64,000 bases of DNA, taken from assembly GCA_019359045.1 (NCBI GenBank), contig JAHHIA010000001.1, positions 558,001 through 622,000 on the forward strand. The letters are read 5' to 3'. Under the pieces are notes generated by a model. It was not told the origin of the DNA. It did no database searches and saw nothing but the letters and a program-made list of their open reading frames with translations. Within the stretch, counting starts at the first letter, position 1; every line of letters begins with the position of its first letter. Positions 1 through 10,082 of the stretch are shown here, piece by piece. This DNA is from Scytolyngbya sp. HA4215-MV1. GTDB taxonomy: Bacteria; Cyanobacteriota; Cyanobacteriia; Leptolyngbyales; Leptolyngbyaceae. Made by a program: the position numbers and the translations under genes.

Positions 1-3000
1 AAACCCAACCATCATCACTCATAACTACACTTTGGATCTGGTTGCCATTGTCTACATCCCAGAAACGCATGGTGACATCCGTACCCCCCGAAAGAATCAT
101 TTTACCGTTGGGGCTAAAGACAGCACTCTTTACACTACCAGTATGTCCTTTTAAAGTTTGCAATAGCTTACCATCTAGAGCCCATAGCTTGATGGTCTTA
201 TCGTCACTGGCTGAAGCAAGCACTTTGCCGTCGGGGCTAAAGCTCACGCTATCGATCGGATCAGTGTGTCCCTTAAATGAATTTAATTCTTTACCATCCA
301 TACTCCAAAGTTTAATTTGCTTATCACCACCTGCTGAAGCAATTGTTTTACCATCCGGGCTAAAGTTAACATCATTGACGAAATCCGTATGTCCTTTGAA
401 GGTTTGGATTTCTTTCCCATCCAAAGCCCAAAGTTTTATCGTCGTGTCTTCGCTGGCTGAAACCAGCCATTTCCCGTCAGGACTAAACCTCACCTTTTTG
501 ACTGCAGCTTTATGTCCCCTAAATGTGCGAAGTTCTTTCCCATCAAGAAACCAAAGCTTGATTGTGCCGTCTATACTAGCTGAAGCAATCAGCCTGCCAT
601 TTGGACTAAAGCTGACACTATTGACACCTTCACCATGTCCAAGAAATGTCCGTTGCACATGACCGTCGTTTGTCCATAGTTTAATCGTCCCATCGTAACT
701 GGCTGAAGCAACTAATTGACCATTGGGACTAAAACTAACGCTACGTACACTTGTACTATGTCGCTGTGGCGGAGACTCTGGAAACGTATGCAGCAAATTA
801 CCTGATATACTCCACAATTTGAAGAAGCTACTTCCTTGACCGATAGAAGCAATTAGCTTGCTGTCCGGACTAAATTGAAAGCCAAAAAGTCCTAAGTCAT
901 TTCCCCCTAGAGTTTGAAGTTCTTTACCCTGAAAATTCCACAACTTGATCGCATTATTCTTGGCGACTGTAGCTAGCAATTTACTATCCGGGCTGAATTG
1001 AATTGGTGTAAAAGACTTCTGAGCATCTAATGTATAGATAGACTTATTATTAATATTCCAGAGATGGACATTAGCACCATCTTCATAGTTTCTAATCTCC
1101 TCTACAGCAAGGATTTTCCCATCAGGACTAAAGGCGAGCTTCGGAACATCTCTAAAGTCACCCTTCATTGTTTGAATGAGTTGCCCATCAAGATTCCATA
1201 GCCGAGCAGATCCAACAAATTCAGCATAAAAGTTATTTGGATCGGATTTTTCCTTATTTAAGTGATAGCTAGCTGAAGCAATTAGTTTACTATCAGGACT
1301 AAAAACAACATCAACAATGCTGGAATCTTCGTTATTTCCTTGAAATCTTTGTAGTTGTTCCCCATTAAAATTCCAAAGAGTAATCGTTCTACCAGAAAAC
1401 GTTAGTAAGAATTTTCCATCAGGGCTAATACGCAACGCATTGGTTGAAATCGGGTTAGAGGCATCACCCAAAATGCGGAGTTCTTTGCCATCCAGACTCC
1501 ACAATTTAATAGCATTGTCGCCATCTGTTGCTGCGATCCAGGAGCTGTCTGGGCTAAAAAAGATATCCTTACTCCCTTTAGATGCTCTCACATGGAAAGT
1601 TTTGAGCAACTTGCCTGTCTGACTCCAGAGGTTAACTTGTTCAGCGATGGAAGCGATCATCTTTCCATCAGGACTGAATTTAACGCTACTGACAACACCT
1701 GTATGGTCTCGCAGGGTAGCCTGCTCTTGACCATCCACGTTCCAGAGCCTAATCAAGCTATCATTACCAGCAGAGGCAATCGTCTTGCTATCTGGACTAA
1801 AACTGACGCGATTGATTGCTGAAAGGTGACCCACGGAAGGTGGAAGTTCCTGGACATCAATGTTCCAAAGTTTAATGCTTCTATCGTTACTGGCAGAGAC
1901 AATCTGTTTGGTATCCGGTGTAAAATCAACATCCTGGACTCCACTACTGTGTCCCTGAAGCGTTTTGAGTAATCTTCCATCCAAATCCCAAAGTTTGATT
2001 GTATTATCATCACCTGCAGAGGAAACTATCTTACCATTTGGACTAAAATTGACTGCGGATACACTACTGTAATGTCCACTAAAAGTTCTCGACGTATTTA
2101 CTTTGATGTTCCAGACGGTAACAGTATTACCACCACTATTTGTACTGCCATACGCAAGCAGGTTTCCATCAGGGCTAAAGCGAACTGAGTTTACTGAACC
2201 CAGTGCAACTGCTTTATTTATTGTTTTGCTATCATCAAGATTCCAAAGCTTAACCGTTTTATCAAAGCTACCGGAGGCAAGCAGTTTTCCATCAGGGCTG
2301 AAGTCGATACAGTTGACTATACCCTCATGTCCCTTAATGGTTTTGAGCACCTGACCATTCAGACTCCAAAGCTTGATGGTTTTGTCGCTACTGGCAGAAG
2401 CAATCATCTTGCCATCTGGACTGAAACGGACATCATTGACTGCCCCCTCATGTCCTTCTAATTTCTTAATTAATTTGCCATCGTTGCCCCAGATTCTGAT
2501 GCTGTTGTCTGCGCTGGCAACCGCAAGCAACTTTCCATCAGGGCTATATCTGACCTTGTACACGGCAGGTGGAGACGGCGGAGAGTTAGTCTCCCCTGAT
2601 TTATCACTGTCCTTTTTAGCGGAGAGGTCTGGCTTTTTAGTGTCTTTCTTATTCGACCCAGCACTACTTTTCTGATTCTTGGAGTCTTGTTTTTTGTCAT
2701 CAACGGGTGGCTTGAACATTAAGAATTCTTGTCCATTGAGATGCCAAAGCTTAATTGTGCCATCAGTGCTGGCAGAAGCAATGGTTTTACCATCTGGGCT
2801 AATACTAATCCCATTGACAGCATCAGTATGTCCGTTGAAGCTATTCGCTTCCTTGAGTCCAAACACTGCTTGCTGCATTGCAGTCAGGGCTCTTATCCGA
2901 GTACTTGGGTATATCCACCAAGTTTGAAAGAGTGAGATTCCCCAAAATGACTGCTTTAGCTGTTTACCAAGCTTAATTCCTGTTATCACGGCGTCATATT

Positions 3001-5803
3001 GCCCACCGTTACGAAAAAGTAATTCTGAGGAGGCACTCAAATCATTAAGGCGGGCATTAGTGTCACTGATTGTGGAACGAACAGTAGAGACTATCGCAAA
3101 AAGGAAGCAGATTAAAAGAACTGAAGAACCACTATAAGCCCAGTTTCGTTGTCGTCTCAGCAGTCGATTACGATCTTTTTTAGTTTCTTCCAGTTCTGCT
3201 AAAGTTTTGGTTAATTTATTTCCTTGTTGTCCTCGAATTAAATCAGCTAAATAATCGTGAACCAGTTGGTATCGATTATCCGGTATCTCTGGAACTAGAA
3301 AAACTAAACCAGAACCAACAAAGATCTTTAAAACCAAGTCTAATTGCCTAGTGAGATTGGGTAAACTATTTGCCAAATCTCTTAAATCGCTTTCTAGCTC
3401 AGTGCGAGTTTTTAGTGGTCGAGCCTCGCGATCTCCAGCAAGTAACCCTAAAATGAACTCTGCAACTTCTCTATTTTCTGAACCGCAGTCTTCTACAACA
3501 GATGCTAGATAACGGTTAACCAGTTCAGTCTTAGCACTGTCTCCCAAAGCCTGGTATTGCTTCAATGTATTAATAGGAATTTTTTCGCTTTGTAGTTGAG
3601 CACCTACAATTTGTAATTCAATGGGTCTTACTGAACCTGATCCCTCTTTTGTTAGATCCTGCACAAGTTGTTCAATCAAACTATCTTCCAGGTAAAAGTG
3701 GGCAGATTTAGTTAAACTCTCAATAATCTTCTTCGCATCTTGCGAGGAAAAATCACCTACTTCGTATCTTACTTGTTTACTTAAAATGTCAATTCCCCGT
3801 TCCTTCATGATTTCTAGGCGACTGCATTCCAGCAAGTAATGAAGATAATCTTCTCGCAGTGATATAAATATCTTAATCGATAAGATTTTCAGGCATTGAG
3901 CTAGAAATTTGAAAAATGGTTGACGATCTTGCGGTTTAGGGTAAACGAAAAAAAACTCTTCAAATTGATCAAAGATCAGAATCACGCGCCGATTTTGCTG
4001 ATCAATCTTACGCAATTGAACAAGTAAGTCTTGCGTTTCTCCCAACATTTTAACTTCTGATTCCTGACCTCCTAACTCCGGCTGACTCAACAACCTTGCT
4101 AATTCCTGTGCCCACTGGGTGTAAACCCGCATCACTAATGGCACATTATCCCGTGCTTCAATCGGTCTTTGCTTCAGAGCTGGTACCAAACCCGCATTGA
4201 CAAGTGAGCTTTTGCCTACTCCAGAACTACCGTGAATTACAATTAGCTGATAATCCCGTCGTTTAACTCGTTCAATTAATCGCTCCAAATCTTGCTGCCG
4301 TCCTGCTGCAGTAATCTCTGGAGCCACCATGCCTTCGATTGGTGTTTGGAATTCTGTCACTACGGCTTGTCGCTGCGGCTGCAATCGTCCGGCTCCGATA
4401 AATGCCCGCAATCCGTACTGTTGTTCGATCGACAACCGCTCTTGCTTTGCCTGAAACGCCTCCAGATAATGCTTGCGCTCAAAGTGCAGTTCCCGCAGTT
4501 CCTGCAAAATTCGGATGGCAATTTTGGGATAACCCTGATTGCTCACTTCTCTGGCATTTGCTTCTGTGAGATGCCCGATCGCGGTCTCTGCATCACCCAA
4601 CCGTCGCTCTGCCTGTGCCCGAAATAAGCGGTAAAGTCCCCGCAACCAATTGAGTGCCTCAGGTTCTGCTGCCAACTCTACCAGTGCCTGTTGAGCTGCT
4701 TGTCGAGCAGCGGTCCACTGCCGTTGTTCCAGCAGTGCTCGTGCCAGAAAACCATAGTCCTGAGATAGCCGGGTCTGGTTGAGATAAATCCGATGCAGTT
4801 CCAGCCCTTTCCTGGCGGTTTCTGCTAACTCATCCCATGCCTGTAATTTCTGCAACACCCGCTCCAATTGAGGAATACAGAGGGCTACCAGATCGGGACG
4901 ATCCGCCTGCTCAAATTGAGCGATCGCTTGCTGCAATAGTTGCCGAATAGATTGCCAATCGGGTGTTTGCTGTGGTGCCGTCTCGGAGATCGCAAATTTC
5001 ACGCGGCCAATGTATACCAAAAGCAATCCAATTTTGAGATTAACCTGTTCTACGTCTGCTTCTGCTTCGCCTTGCCAAAACTGTAGACTTCGCTCAAAAT
5101 ATGCCAGTGCCTCAACTAAATCATTTGTATTCAGCCCTCTAGCAAAATCCAAACTAGCTTGCATGCTTGGGGTGAGTGTTGTTCCCTGCAATTGAAGATC
5201 CTGAATCGCAGACGGTACTTCTGCAGGTTGCAGAAACCCCAAGTCCAGAACTTGCCGCACTGTATCGAAAGATGTGTGATTGGCTGGGTCTAACAGGGTT
5301 GCGAAAAGTTGATTTACAGCTTGCGTCAGGGCTTGCGTTAGCGTTGCAGGGGGAAGCGTAAAGTGAGTTTTGGTTGCCCAACTTTCCAGATCGGGAGCGG
5401 CATGAACTAACCCCTTCATCACCTTATCCGTCACCCACAGCACAATCGGAAATGGACAATTTTTGCGAAATTCCTCCCGTACCTGGTTGGCGGTGGAAAG
5501 CAGTCGCGCTAAATCTGTCATCGACTCCAAACCTAATACCATCAATGCACCAGGTTGCTCATCTCTGATTTCATCCAGAATTCGGGTATAAAGCGCTGTT
5601 TCATTTGCCTGTACTATTAGGATGCGGATTGCGATCGGGCAAATCTGTCGCAAATGTTCGACTAATTCATCCCTCAGGCGAACGTAATTGCATCGCGCCA
5701 GGATTAATGAAAACTGTCCCGCCGAAGCTTCCAATTCCCAGGCAAGATCCTCCAGCTCTGCCTGGTTATGCACAATAAATTCCTGTGGAGATAGGCTACT
5801 CAT
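1..5803 (-). CDS. nSTAND-ATPase / WD40-repeat protein, C-terminus cut by window edge
   Basis: Reading frame starts at ATG 5803 (MSSLSPQEFIV...) and is in register with WD40 codons at position 70, so at least 1,934 residues are visible without a stop. Order: an N-terminal ~150-residue domain typical of cyanobacterial STAND proteins; a helical TPR-like stretch (~residues 160-500); a P-loop with Walker A GSSGVGKSS (~525-533) and Walker B ILIFDQFEEFF (~600-615); a single membrane segment (~890-905, SSVLLICFLFAIVS); then about 22 WD40 blades ending in IKLW-type motifs. A Lys/Asp/Ser/Pro-rich linker interrupts the early blades (about 2560-2715). Family knowledge: such proteins are ligand-sensing switches used in signalling or phage-triggered immunity. 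The start overlaps the upstream ATPase stop (ATGA), so the two are probably co-translated. The trigger and output domain are unknown. Confidence 0.9.
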   Translation of the reverse strand, partial: MSSLSPQEFIVHNQAELEDLAWELEASAGQFSLILARCNYVRLRDELVEHLRQICPIAIRILIVQANETALYTRILDEIRDEQPGALMVLGLESMTDLARLLSTANQVREEFRKNCPFPIVLWVTDKVMKGLVHAAPDLESWATKTHFTLPPATLTQALTQAVNQLFATLLDPANHTSFDTVRQVLDLGFLQPAEVPSAIQDLQLQGTTLTPSMQASLDFARGLNTNDLVEALAYFERSLQFWQGEAEADVEQVNLKIGLLLVYIGRVKFAISETAPQQTPDWQSIRQLLQQAIAQFEQADRPDLVALCIPQLERVLQKLQAWDELAETARKGLELHRIYLNQTRLSQDYGFLARALLEQRQWTAARQAAQQALVELAAEPEALNWLRGLYRLFRAQAERRLGDAETAIGHLTEANAREVSNQGYPKIAIRILQELRELHFERKHYLEAFQAKQERLSIEQQYGLRAFIGAGRLQPQRQAVVTEFQTPIEGMVAPEITAAGRQQDLERLIERVKRRDYQLIVIHGSSGVGKSSLVNAGLVPALKQRPIEARDNVPLVMRVYTQWAQELARLLSQPELGGQESEVKMLGETQDLLVQLRKIDQQNRRVILIFDQFEEFFFVYPKPQDRQPFFKFLAQCLKILSIKIFISLREDYLHYLLECSRLEIMKERGIDILSKQVRYEVGDFSSQDAKKIIESLTKSAHFYLEDSLIEQLVQDLTKEGSGSVRPIELQIVGAQLQSEKIPINTLKQYQALGDSAKTELVNRYLASVVEDCGSENREVAEFILGLLAGDREARPLKTRTELESDLRDLANSLPNLTRQLDLVLKIFVGSGLVFLVPEIPDNRYQLVHDYLADLIRGQQGNKLTKTLAELEETKKDRNRLLRRQRNWAYSGSSVLLICFLFAIVSTVRSTISDTNARLNDLSASSELLFRNGGQYDAVITGIKLGKQLKQSFWGISLFQTWWIYPSTRIRALTAMQQAVFGLKEANSFNGHTDAVNGISISPDGKTIASASTDGTIKLWHLNGQEFLMFKPPVDDKKQDSKNQKSSAGSNKKDTKKPDLSAKKDSDKSGETNSPPSPPAVYKVRYSPDGKLLAVASADNSIRIWGNDGKLIKKLEGHEGAVNDVRFSPDGKMIASASSDKTIKLWSLNGQVLKTIKGHEGIVNCIDFSPDGKLLASGSFDKTVKLWNLDDSKTINKAVALGSVNSVRFSPDGNLLAYGSTNSGGNTVTVWNIKVNTSRTFSGHYSSVSAVNFSPNGKIVSSAGDDNTIKLWDLDGRLLKTLQGHSSGVQDVDFTPDTKQIVSASNDRSIKLWNIDVQELPPSVGHLSAINRVSFSPDSKTIASAGNDSLIRLWNVDGQEQATLRDHTGVVSSVKFSPDGKMIASIAEQVNLWSQTGKLLKTFHVRASKGSKDIFFSPDSSWIAATDGDNAIKLWSLDGKELRILGDASNPISTNALRISPDGKFLLTFSGRTITLWNFNGEQLQRFQGNNEDSSIVDVVFSPDSKLIASASYHLNKEKSDPNNFYAEFVGSARLWNLDGQLIQTMKGDFRDVPKLAFSPDGKILAVEEIRNYEDGANVHLWNINNKSIYTLDAQKSFTPIQFSPDSKLLATVAKNNAIKLWNFQGKELQTLGGNDLGLFGFQFSPDSKLIASIGQGSSFFKLWSISGNLLHTFPESPPQRHSTSVRSVSFSPNGQLVASASYDGTIKLWTNDGHVQRTFLGHGEGVNSVSFSPNGRLIASASIDGTIKLWFLDGKELRTFRGHKAAVKKVRFSPDGKWLVSASEDTTIKLWALDGKEIQTFKGHTDFVNDVNFSPDGKTIASAGGDKQIKLWSMDGKELNSFKGHTDPIDSVSFSPDGKVLASASDDKTIKLWALDGKLLQTLKGHTGSVKSAVFSPNGKMILSGGTDVTMRFWDVDNGNQIQSVVMSDDGWV

Positions 5804-7149
5804 ACCTGTAACTCGCTGGCTCCAACCAAAATAGGATTTACTGTAAACCAGGAGCCCTCACTATCGCGATATTCAAATACTAATCGACGGCGAATCAAGG
5901 TCTGATAGCCCGCATCGGGAACAGGTTTGCGGGTTTGGTGAACCTGGCGTAGCAACTCCCATTCTGCTTGGGAAACTGTCATCGTCGTATCGTTACAACT
6001 GGCACGGATGAGATTTTCCAGCACTTCACTAGAGAGGGGTAGCTGTCTTCCCTTGCCGATCCATTCACTTAGCAACCGCAGCAAGTCCCGCACATGCCCG
6101 CCGCAAATCTGGCACAGTCGATCCAGACTTTCTGCACTCTCAAAGACTTCAGTAATGTGGTTCAGCCGTTCCACTGGGTTGAGTTCTGGAAACGCTCGTG
6201 CAAGTATCATCTGACGCAATAACTCCATCCCTACCTCACAATGCCCGCCATCCCGGTACTGTACAGGCACCATCGGTAGTATCTTAGGTTCGCCAAATCG
6301 TTGCTCCAGCGTTTTGTAATCCAGTGAAAATTTCAACGCCAGAGGCATGGTATAGACCACATGACAGTGCAGACTGGTCAAGCACTCGCTCTGATCCACA
6401 AACAGATACTCCTGTTGCGATCGACTGGACGACTTCTGCCGATTATCAATCCGATCCAGATTGTCGATAATCACCACCAGTCCCTGTTTACCAATGCTTT
6501 GCAGTTTGGCTATCGCAGGTTCAATCAACTCCTGATTAAGCGATGCCAGCAGCACGTTTTTCTGAGGTCCCAGAAACTGGTTAAGCTTCTCCCGCAAGCC
6601 TGGGTCATTCTTTGCCGTCACAGTCAACTCGGCAATTCCGGCAGAAAGAGACACCTCTTGCTTATTGGTATCAATCCCTATTTTGATACCAGGCCAATTG
6701 ACCACTCCTTTAATGTCCACTTCCGTCAATAAGACTTTCTTAGTAGTCTCCAGGAGAGCTTTGAATCCGGTTGCCTGAGGTATGAGTTGGATGTGTTCCA
6801 AACTTTCACTAATCCGGCGAGCAATCGCTAACAACACATCTCCAATGTCCACATCTGCCATCTCCAGATCTTCACTGGACTCAAAGTAAACTACATGGAA
6901 CCCTGCTTCCTCCAGTTCTGCCTTGAGTCGGCGCAACTCCGTTGATTTACCACAGCCGATATGTCCAGTAAACAAAGCACAGGTGGGCTGGTCAAATAAA
7001 TCAATAATGTTTTCTTTTAATTCCGCAATGATCTCGCCACCACGCACCGCAGCAAAATCAATATAGTATTTCTTATCCTCTGGATCACCAAAGATTAGCG
7101 TTTTGCTGGGATCACAGGCTCTACGAAATTTTGCTCTATCAAGTGTCAT
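5800..7149 (-). CDS. P-loop ATPase (AAA/KAP-like), partner of the STAND protein
   Basis: 449 residues. Walker A is GHIGCGKST (residues 62-70) and Walker B is LVVIIDNLDRID (224-235); the C-terminal third looks like a helical and winged-helix region, as in ORC/STAND-type ATPases. No membrane segment or nuclease motif was seen. Its stop codon TGA (5800-5802) overlaps the ATG of the downstream nSTAND/WD40 gene (5801-5803), which indicates translational coupling. This layout suggests a two-component sensor/ATPase module, possibly in conflict or stress signalling. The exact function cannot be assigned from sequence. Confidence 0.85.
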   Translation of the reverse strand: MTLDRAKFRRACDPSKTLIFGDPEDKKYYIDFAAVRGGEIIAELKENIIDLFDQPTCALFTGHIGCGKSTELRRLKAELEEAGFHVVYFESSEDLEMADVDIGDVLLAIARRISESLEHIQLIPQATGFKALLETTKKVLLTEVDIKGVVNWPGIKIGIDTNKQEVSLSAGIAELTVTAKNDPGLREKLNQFLGPQKNVLLASLNQELIEPAIAKLQSIGKQGLVVIIDNLDRIDNRQKSSSRSQQEYLFVDQSECLTSLHCHVVYTMPLALKFSLDYKTLEQRFGEPKILPMVPVQYRDGGHCEVGMELLRQMILARAFPELNPVERLNHITEVFESAESLDRLCQICGGHVRDLLRLLSEWIGKGRQLPLSSEVLENLIRASCNDTTMTVSQAEWELLRQVHQTRKPVPDAGYQTLIRRRLVFEYRDSEGSWFTVNPILVGASELQV

Positions 7150-7340
7150 AACATCTCAGTTTTCGCTACATAGAGTATGGCAAAGGAGGCAAGAAAACTC
7201 AATGAATTTTAGTTGCTAGAATCTTTTAAATCTCTGAGTTCTAACGATAGTTCTCTAAACCCAAATAATAATTACCTAAATCCTCTCGATTTAGAGTAAG
7301 TCTTTGAGCTTTGTCAATGACGGTCTAGGCTTTTTCGTCT

Positions 7341-7466
7341 GCCTCTAATACAAGCTCGATCGCCTCAAAAACTAGATCGAATACCCTAAAAACAATATCG
7401 AAGACCTCTGAAACCATTTCGATCGTCTCCAAAACAAGTCCGAAGACTTCCGAAATGAGGAAACCA
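7341..7466. repeat. Degenerate 21-bp tandem repeat, six units
   Basis: Units start at 7341, 7362, 7383, 7404, 7425 and 7446. Each follows the pattern (g/a)(c/t)ctc-(t/a)aaa(a)ca(a)-tcga(t/a)-. The 21-bp period equals seven codons. Read on the plus strand the units would code heptads but carry TAA, TAG and TGA stops. On the minus strand the heptad frame is open and hydrophobic (VSEVFDIVFRVFDLVFEAI), ending at a stop near 7329. Either a decayed coiled-coil-coding segment or a non-coding tandem repeat. Confidence 0.75.
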
Positions 7467-7603
7467 ATGGAAATACGGTGACTTATTTGGGCAGCTTGTT
7501 AGCGCTGGATCAACTGAAGGCGCAAACGTTTCGAGCTTGGGCAAAGGTGCGATCGCAGTTGGCGTGGGTGAAACTACTAGTGTTGGGAGTGGAAGAGTAG
7601 GGC
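7446..7603 (+). pseudogene. Possible gene remnant after the 21-bp repeats
   Basis: The plus-strand frame continuing from the last repeat unit reads NGNTVTYLGSLLALDQLKA and ends VKLLVLGVEE-stop at 7601-7603. It has no credible start and the frame upstream is interrupted by stops inside the repeat units. It looks like the tail of a decayed gene. Another short open stretch (7743-7871, 42 codons, MQQSPQHLKTW...) follows and is equally unsupported. The rest of the 7150-7889 gap shows no RNA gene or other recognisable feature. Confidence 0.25.
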
Positions 7604-7889
7604 TGTTGACCATTTCAGCCGATAACAGACCCTGACCACTTCCAGAAAGGGATCTTATGATTCAGATTGCTAAGCCCGATAGCTATGAGGTTGAAGCCTA
7701 ATACCAAGCCTGCTTCAAGACTGATGTGCCCGGTTTTCAATCATGCAACAAAGCCCTCAGCATTTAAAGACTTGGGAACGATCGCAATTTAGCGACAGCA
7801 ATCCCTTTAATACTGATACGCAGCCTTATCGGTTGAATAGTTCTACGTTCAAGCCAGAAGTCGTAACCTAACCCTACTTTTGGCAAGCC

Positions 7890-9359
7890 TCAAGACAAGA
7901 TGGGCGTGAGATCCAGATAGGGTTCAATTTCATCCGCGATCGCATTCAGTGCCAATTCGCGTTGCTCGCGATAATTGGAAACACCCGTTGGCAGAGATTT
8001 TAGCCCACGTTGCTGGCGCAGGCGATTGAGCCAGGCACGTCGCCAGGGACCATTGTCGAAAATGCCGTGCAGATAGGTGCCCCAGATGGAATGGGTCTCA
8101 TCGACCATACCCAGATTGGGATCATCAAACAAAGGTTGAATGCCAATATTTTCTTCTTCCATCACGCGCGATCGTCCCTGGTGGATTTCGTATCCGCCCA
8201 CAGGCAATCCTTCTTGCGGAAAATTGGACGTGACCAACCGCTGGCGTGCCACTTTTTGACCGGCAATGACCGTTTTGAGTGGCAACAGTCCTAATCCCTT
8301 ATAGCGTCCTTCCTGCCCTTCAATCCCTTCTGGATCAGCCAGGATCTTGCCCAACATCTGGAAGCCGCCGCAGATGCCCAACACAGTGCCGCCTGCGGCT
8401 GCATAGTTGTGCAGTTCTTCCGCCATGCCGGTTTTGTGCATAGCCACCAAATCAGCGATCGTGGTCTTCGATCCAGGGATAATTACCGCATCTGGATGCC
8501 CCAGCGATTGTTTGAGATGGATATACTTCACATTGACGGTGGACTCAGCTTCCAGCGGATCAAAATCTGTGAAGTTAGAAATGCGAGGCAGACGAATCAC
8601 CGCGATCGTGATGTCACCACTGTTATCACTCTTGCGCTCAAACAAGCTGAGCGAATCTTCTGCTGGGAAGCTATTCTCCAGCCAGGGGATGACCCCTATC
8701 ACCGGAATGCCAGTGCGCTCCTGCAACCAATCAATCCCTGGCTGCAAAATGCTTCGCTGTCCGCGAAACTTATTGATCACAATCCCTTTGATCAAGGCTC
8801 GTTCGTCTGGGTCGAGCAATTCTAATGTACCGACCACATGGGCAAAAGCACCGCCGCGATCGATATCCACGATCAAAATCGTAGGAGCATTGAGATGTTT
8901 TGCCACCCGCATATTGGTCAGGTCGCGATGCTTGAGGTTGATCTCAGCCGGACTGCCTGCTCCTTCACAAACTAACAAATCAAACTCTTCGCTCAAGCGC
9001 CGAATTGATTCTTCGATCGCCTGCCAACCGATGTCAAAAAACTGTTCGTAGTAATCAGTCGCACTCACTCGACCTACGACGCGACCTTTGAGGATCACCT
9101 GTGAAGTCGTATCTCCCTGAGGCTTCAATAAAATGGGGTTCATCTCAATCCAGGGCATAATCCCAGCTGCCCAGGCCTGAACCGCTTGAGCATAGCCAAT
9201 TTCACCACCATTACTGGTGACATAAGAATTCAATGCCATGTTCTGGGCTTTGAAAGGAGCCACTCGCCATCCCCGCCGAGAAAGAATCCGGCATAAAGCA
9301 GCTGTCAGCATTGATTTCCCAGCATGGGATGTGGTTCCTACGACCATAATGGCTTTCAT
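7890..9359 (-). CDS. cobQ: Cobyric acid synthase (glutamine-hydrolysing)
   Basis: 489 residues, the usual length for CobQ/CbiP. The N-terminal dethiobiotin-synthetase-like P-loop is GTTSHAGKS (residues 8-16). The C-terminal class I glutamine amidotransferase domain has the nucleophile elbow GICGGFQMLG (~330) and a catalytic His in YLHGIFDN (~435). The enzyme amidates four carboxylates of adenosylcobyrinic acid a,c-diamide in B12 (here probably pseudo-B12) synthesis. It stands alone with no cob neighbour, and no cobalamin riboswitch was seen upstream. Confidence 0.96.
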   Translation of the reverse strand: MKAIMVVGTTSHAGKSMLTAALCRILSRRGWRVAPFKAQNMALNSYVTSNGGEIGYAQAVQAWAAGIMPWIEMNPILLKPQGDTTSQVILKGRVVGRVSATDYYEQFFDIGWQAIEESIRRLSEEFDLLVCEGAGSPAEINLKHRDLTNMRVAKHLNAPTILIVDIDRGGAFAHVVGTLELLDPDERALIKGIVINKFRGQRSILQPGIDWLQERTGIPVIGVIPWLENSFPAEDSLSLFERKSDNSGDITIAVIRLPRISNFTDFDPLEAESTVNVKYIHLKQSLGHPDAVIIPGSKTTIADLVAMHKTGMAEELHNYAAAGGTVLGICGGFQMLGKILADPEGIEGQEGRYKGLGLLPLKTVIAGQKVARQRLVTSNFPQEGLPVGGYEIHQGRSRVMEEENIGIQPLFDDPNLGMVDETHSIWGTYLHGIFDNGPWRRAWLNRLRQQRGLKSLPTGVSNYREQRELALNAIADEIEPYLDLTPILS

Positions 9360-9488
9360 CGGTCACCTCCAGGCAATCCCTGCTTAGGCATCATAAACTG
9401 CAACTCAGTGATGGTAATGAGAAGGAGAAACGGTTGAGAAAGGAGATTTAACAACGTTGGATTTTGTTTTGTTTCAGTAGGATTGGAC

Positions 9489-9896
9489 TTAAAAGGGAAA
9501 TCGCATCCATCGGCTCACAGCATTATAGAGGCGATCGCTCAAAGTAGGCGCAGGAAACTGATTCATTCCCCGTTGCTGCACCTTTTCGACCAATTGGCGA
9601 CCGAGTGGGGTTAGACGAAAACTATCTGTCAACCCTTGCCCATCGACCTCCCGTCGTAGAACACCCACCTGAATCAGCCAAAGCAGCGCATTTTCAGCCG
9701 CAAGCTCTGACACAGGCATTTTTGTAAACCGATGTTGCACCCCAGACGCACCCGCAATTTCTGACAGCGAAACACTTTGATGCATAATCGAAACAAACAA
9801 TGCTAACCCAAAGGGTGAACACTGGATCGCTCGCTCCGCCCGCTTCATGGTTGGCTTAGGATATCGCATGGACGGACGAGCTTTAGAAGAATTCAT
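9489..9896 (-). CDS. Conserved cyanobacterial winged-helix-like protein (Npun_F0494 type)
   Basis: 135 residues. Motifs ALLWLIQVGVLRREVDGQG and SFRLTPLGRQLVEK resemble a winged-helix fold; I associate them from memory with the cyanobacteria-restricted Npun_F0494 family of unknown function. An internal ATG nine codons in (MRYPKPT, 9869) is an alternative start. There is no operon partner: cobQ lies 129 bp downstream on the same strand. Confidence 0.7.
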   Translation of the reverse strand: MNSSKARPSMRYPKPTMKRAERAIQCSPFGLALFVSIMHQSVSLSEIAGASGVQHRFTKMPVSELAAENALLWLIQVGVLRREVDGQGLTDSFRLTPLGRQLVEKVQQRGMNQFPAPTLSDRLYNAVSRWMRFPF

Positions 9897-10082
9897 AGCA
9901 AGCGAATTAACCCAGCACTGGTAAGTTTATTCAATTAATCTAACCAAAATCAGGGTCGTTCACCATATTATGCACTTTTCGGGATAGATTGCTCGAAATT
10001 TGTTGTCAACGATACATATTCGCTCTGGGCTTCTTGGTAGATATTAGGTCGAGCGAATTCCAAATTCTCTTATACAATCTAT

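Noticed and set aside
42-662. 206-codon plus-strand ORF and similar ones to 2935
   Set aside because: They are antisense shadows of the periodic WD40 codons on the minus strand.
4292-4627. 111-codon plus-strand ORF
   Set aside because: Antisense to the STAND gene; Cys-rich composition is an artefact of the complement.
8407-9051. 214-codon plus-strand ORF
   Set aside because: Entirely antisense to cobQ, without protein-like motifs.
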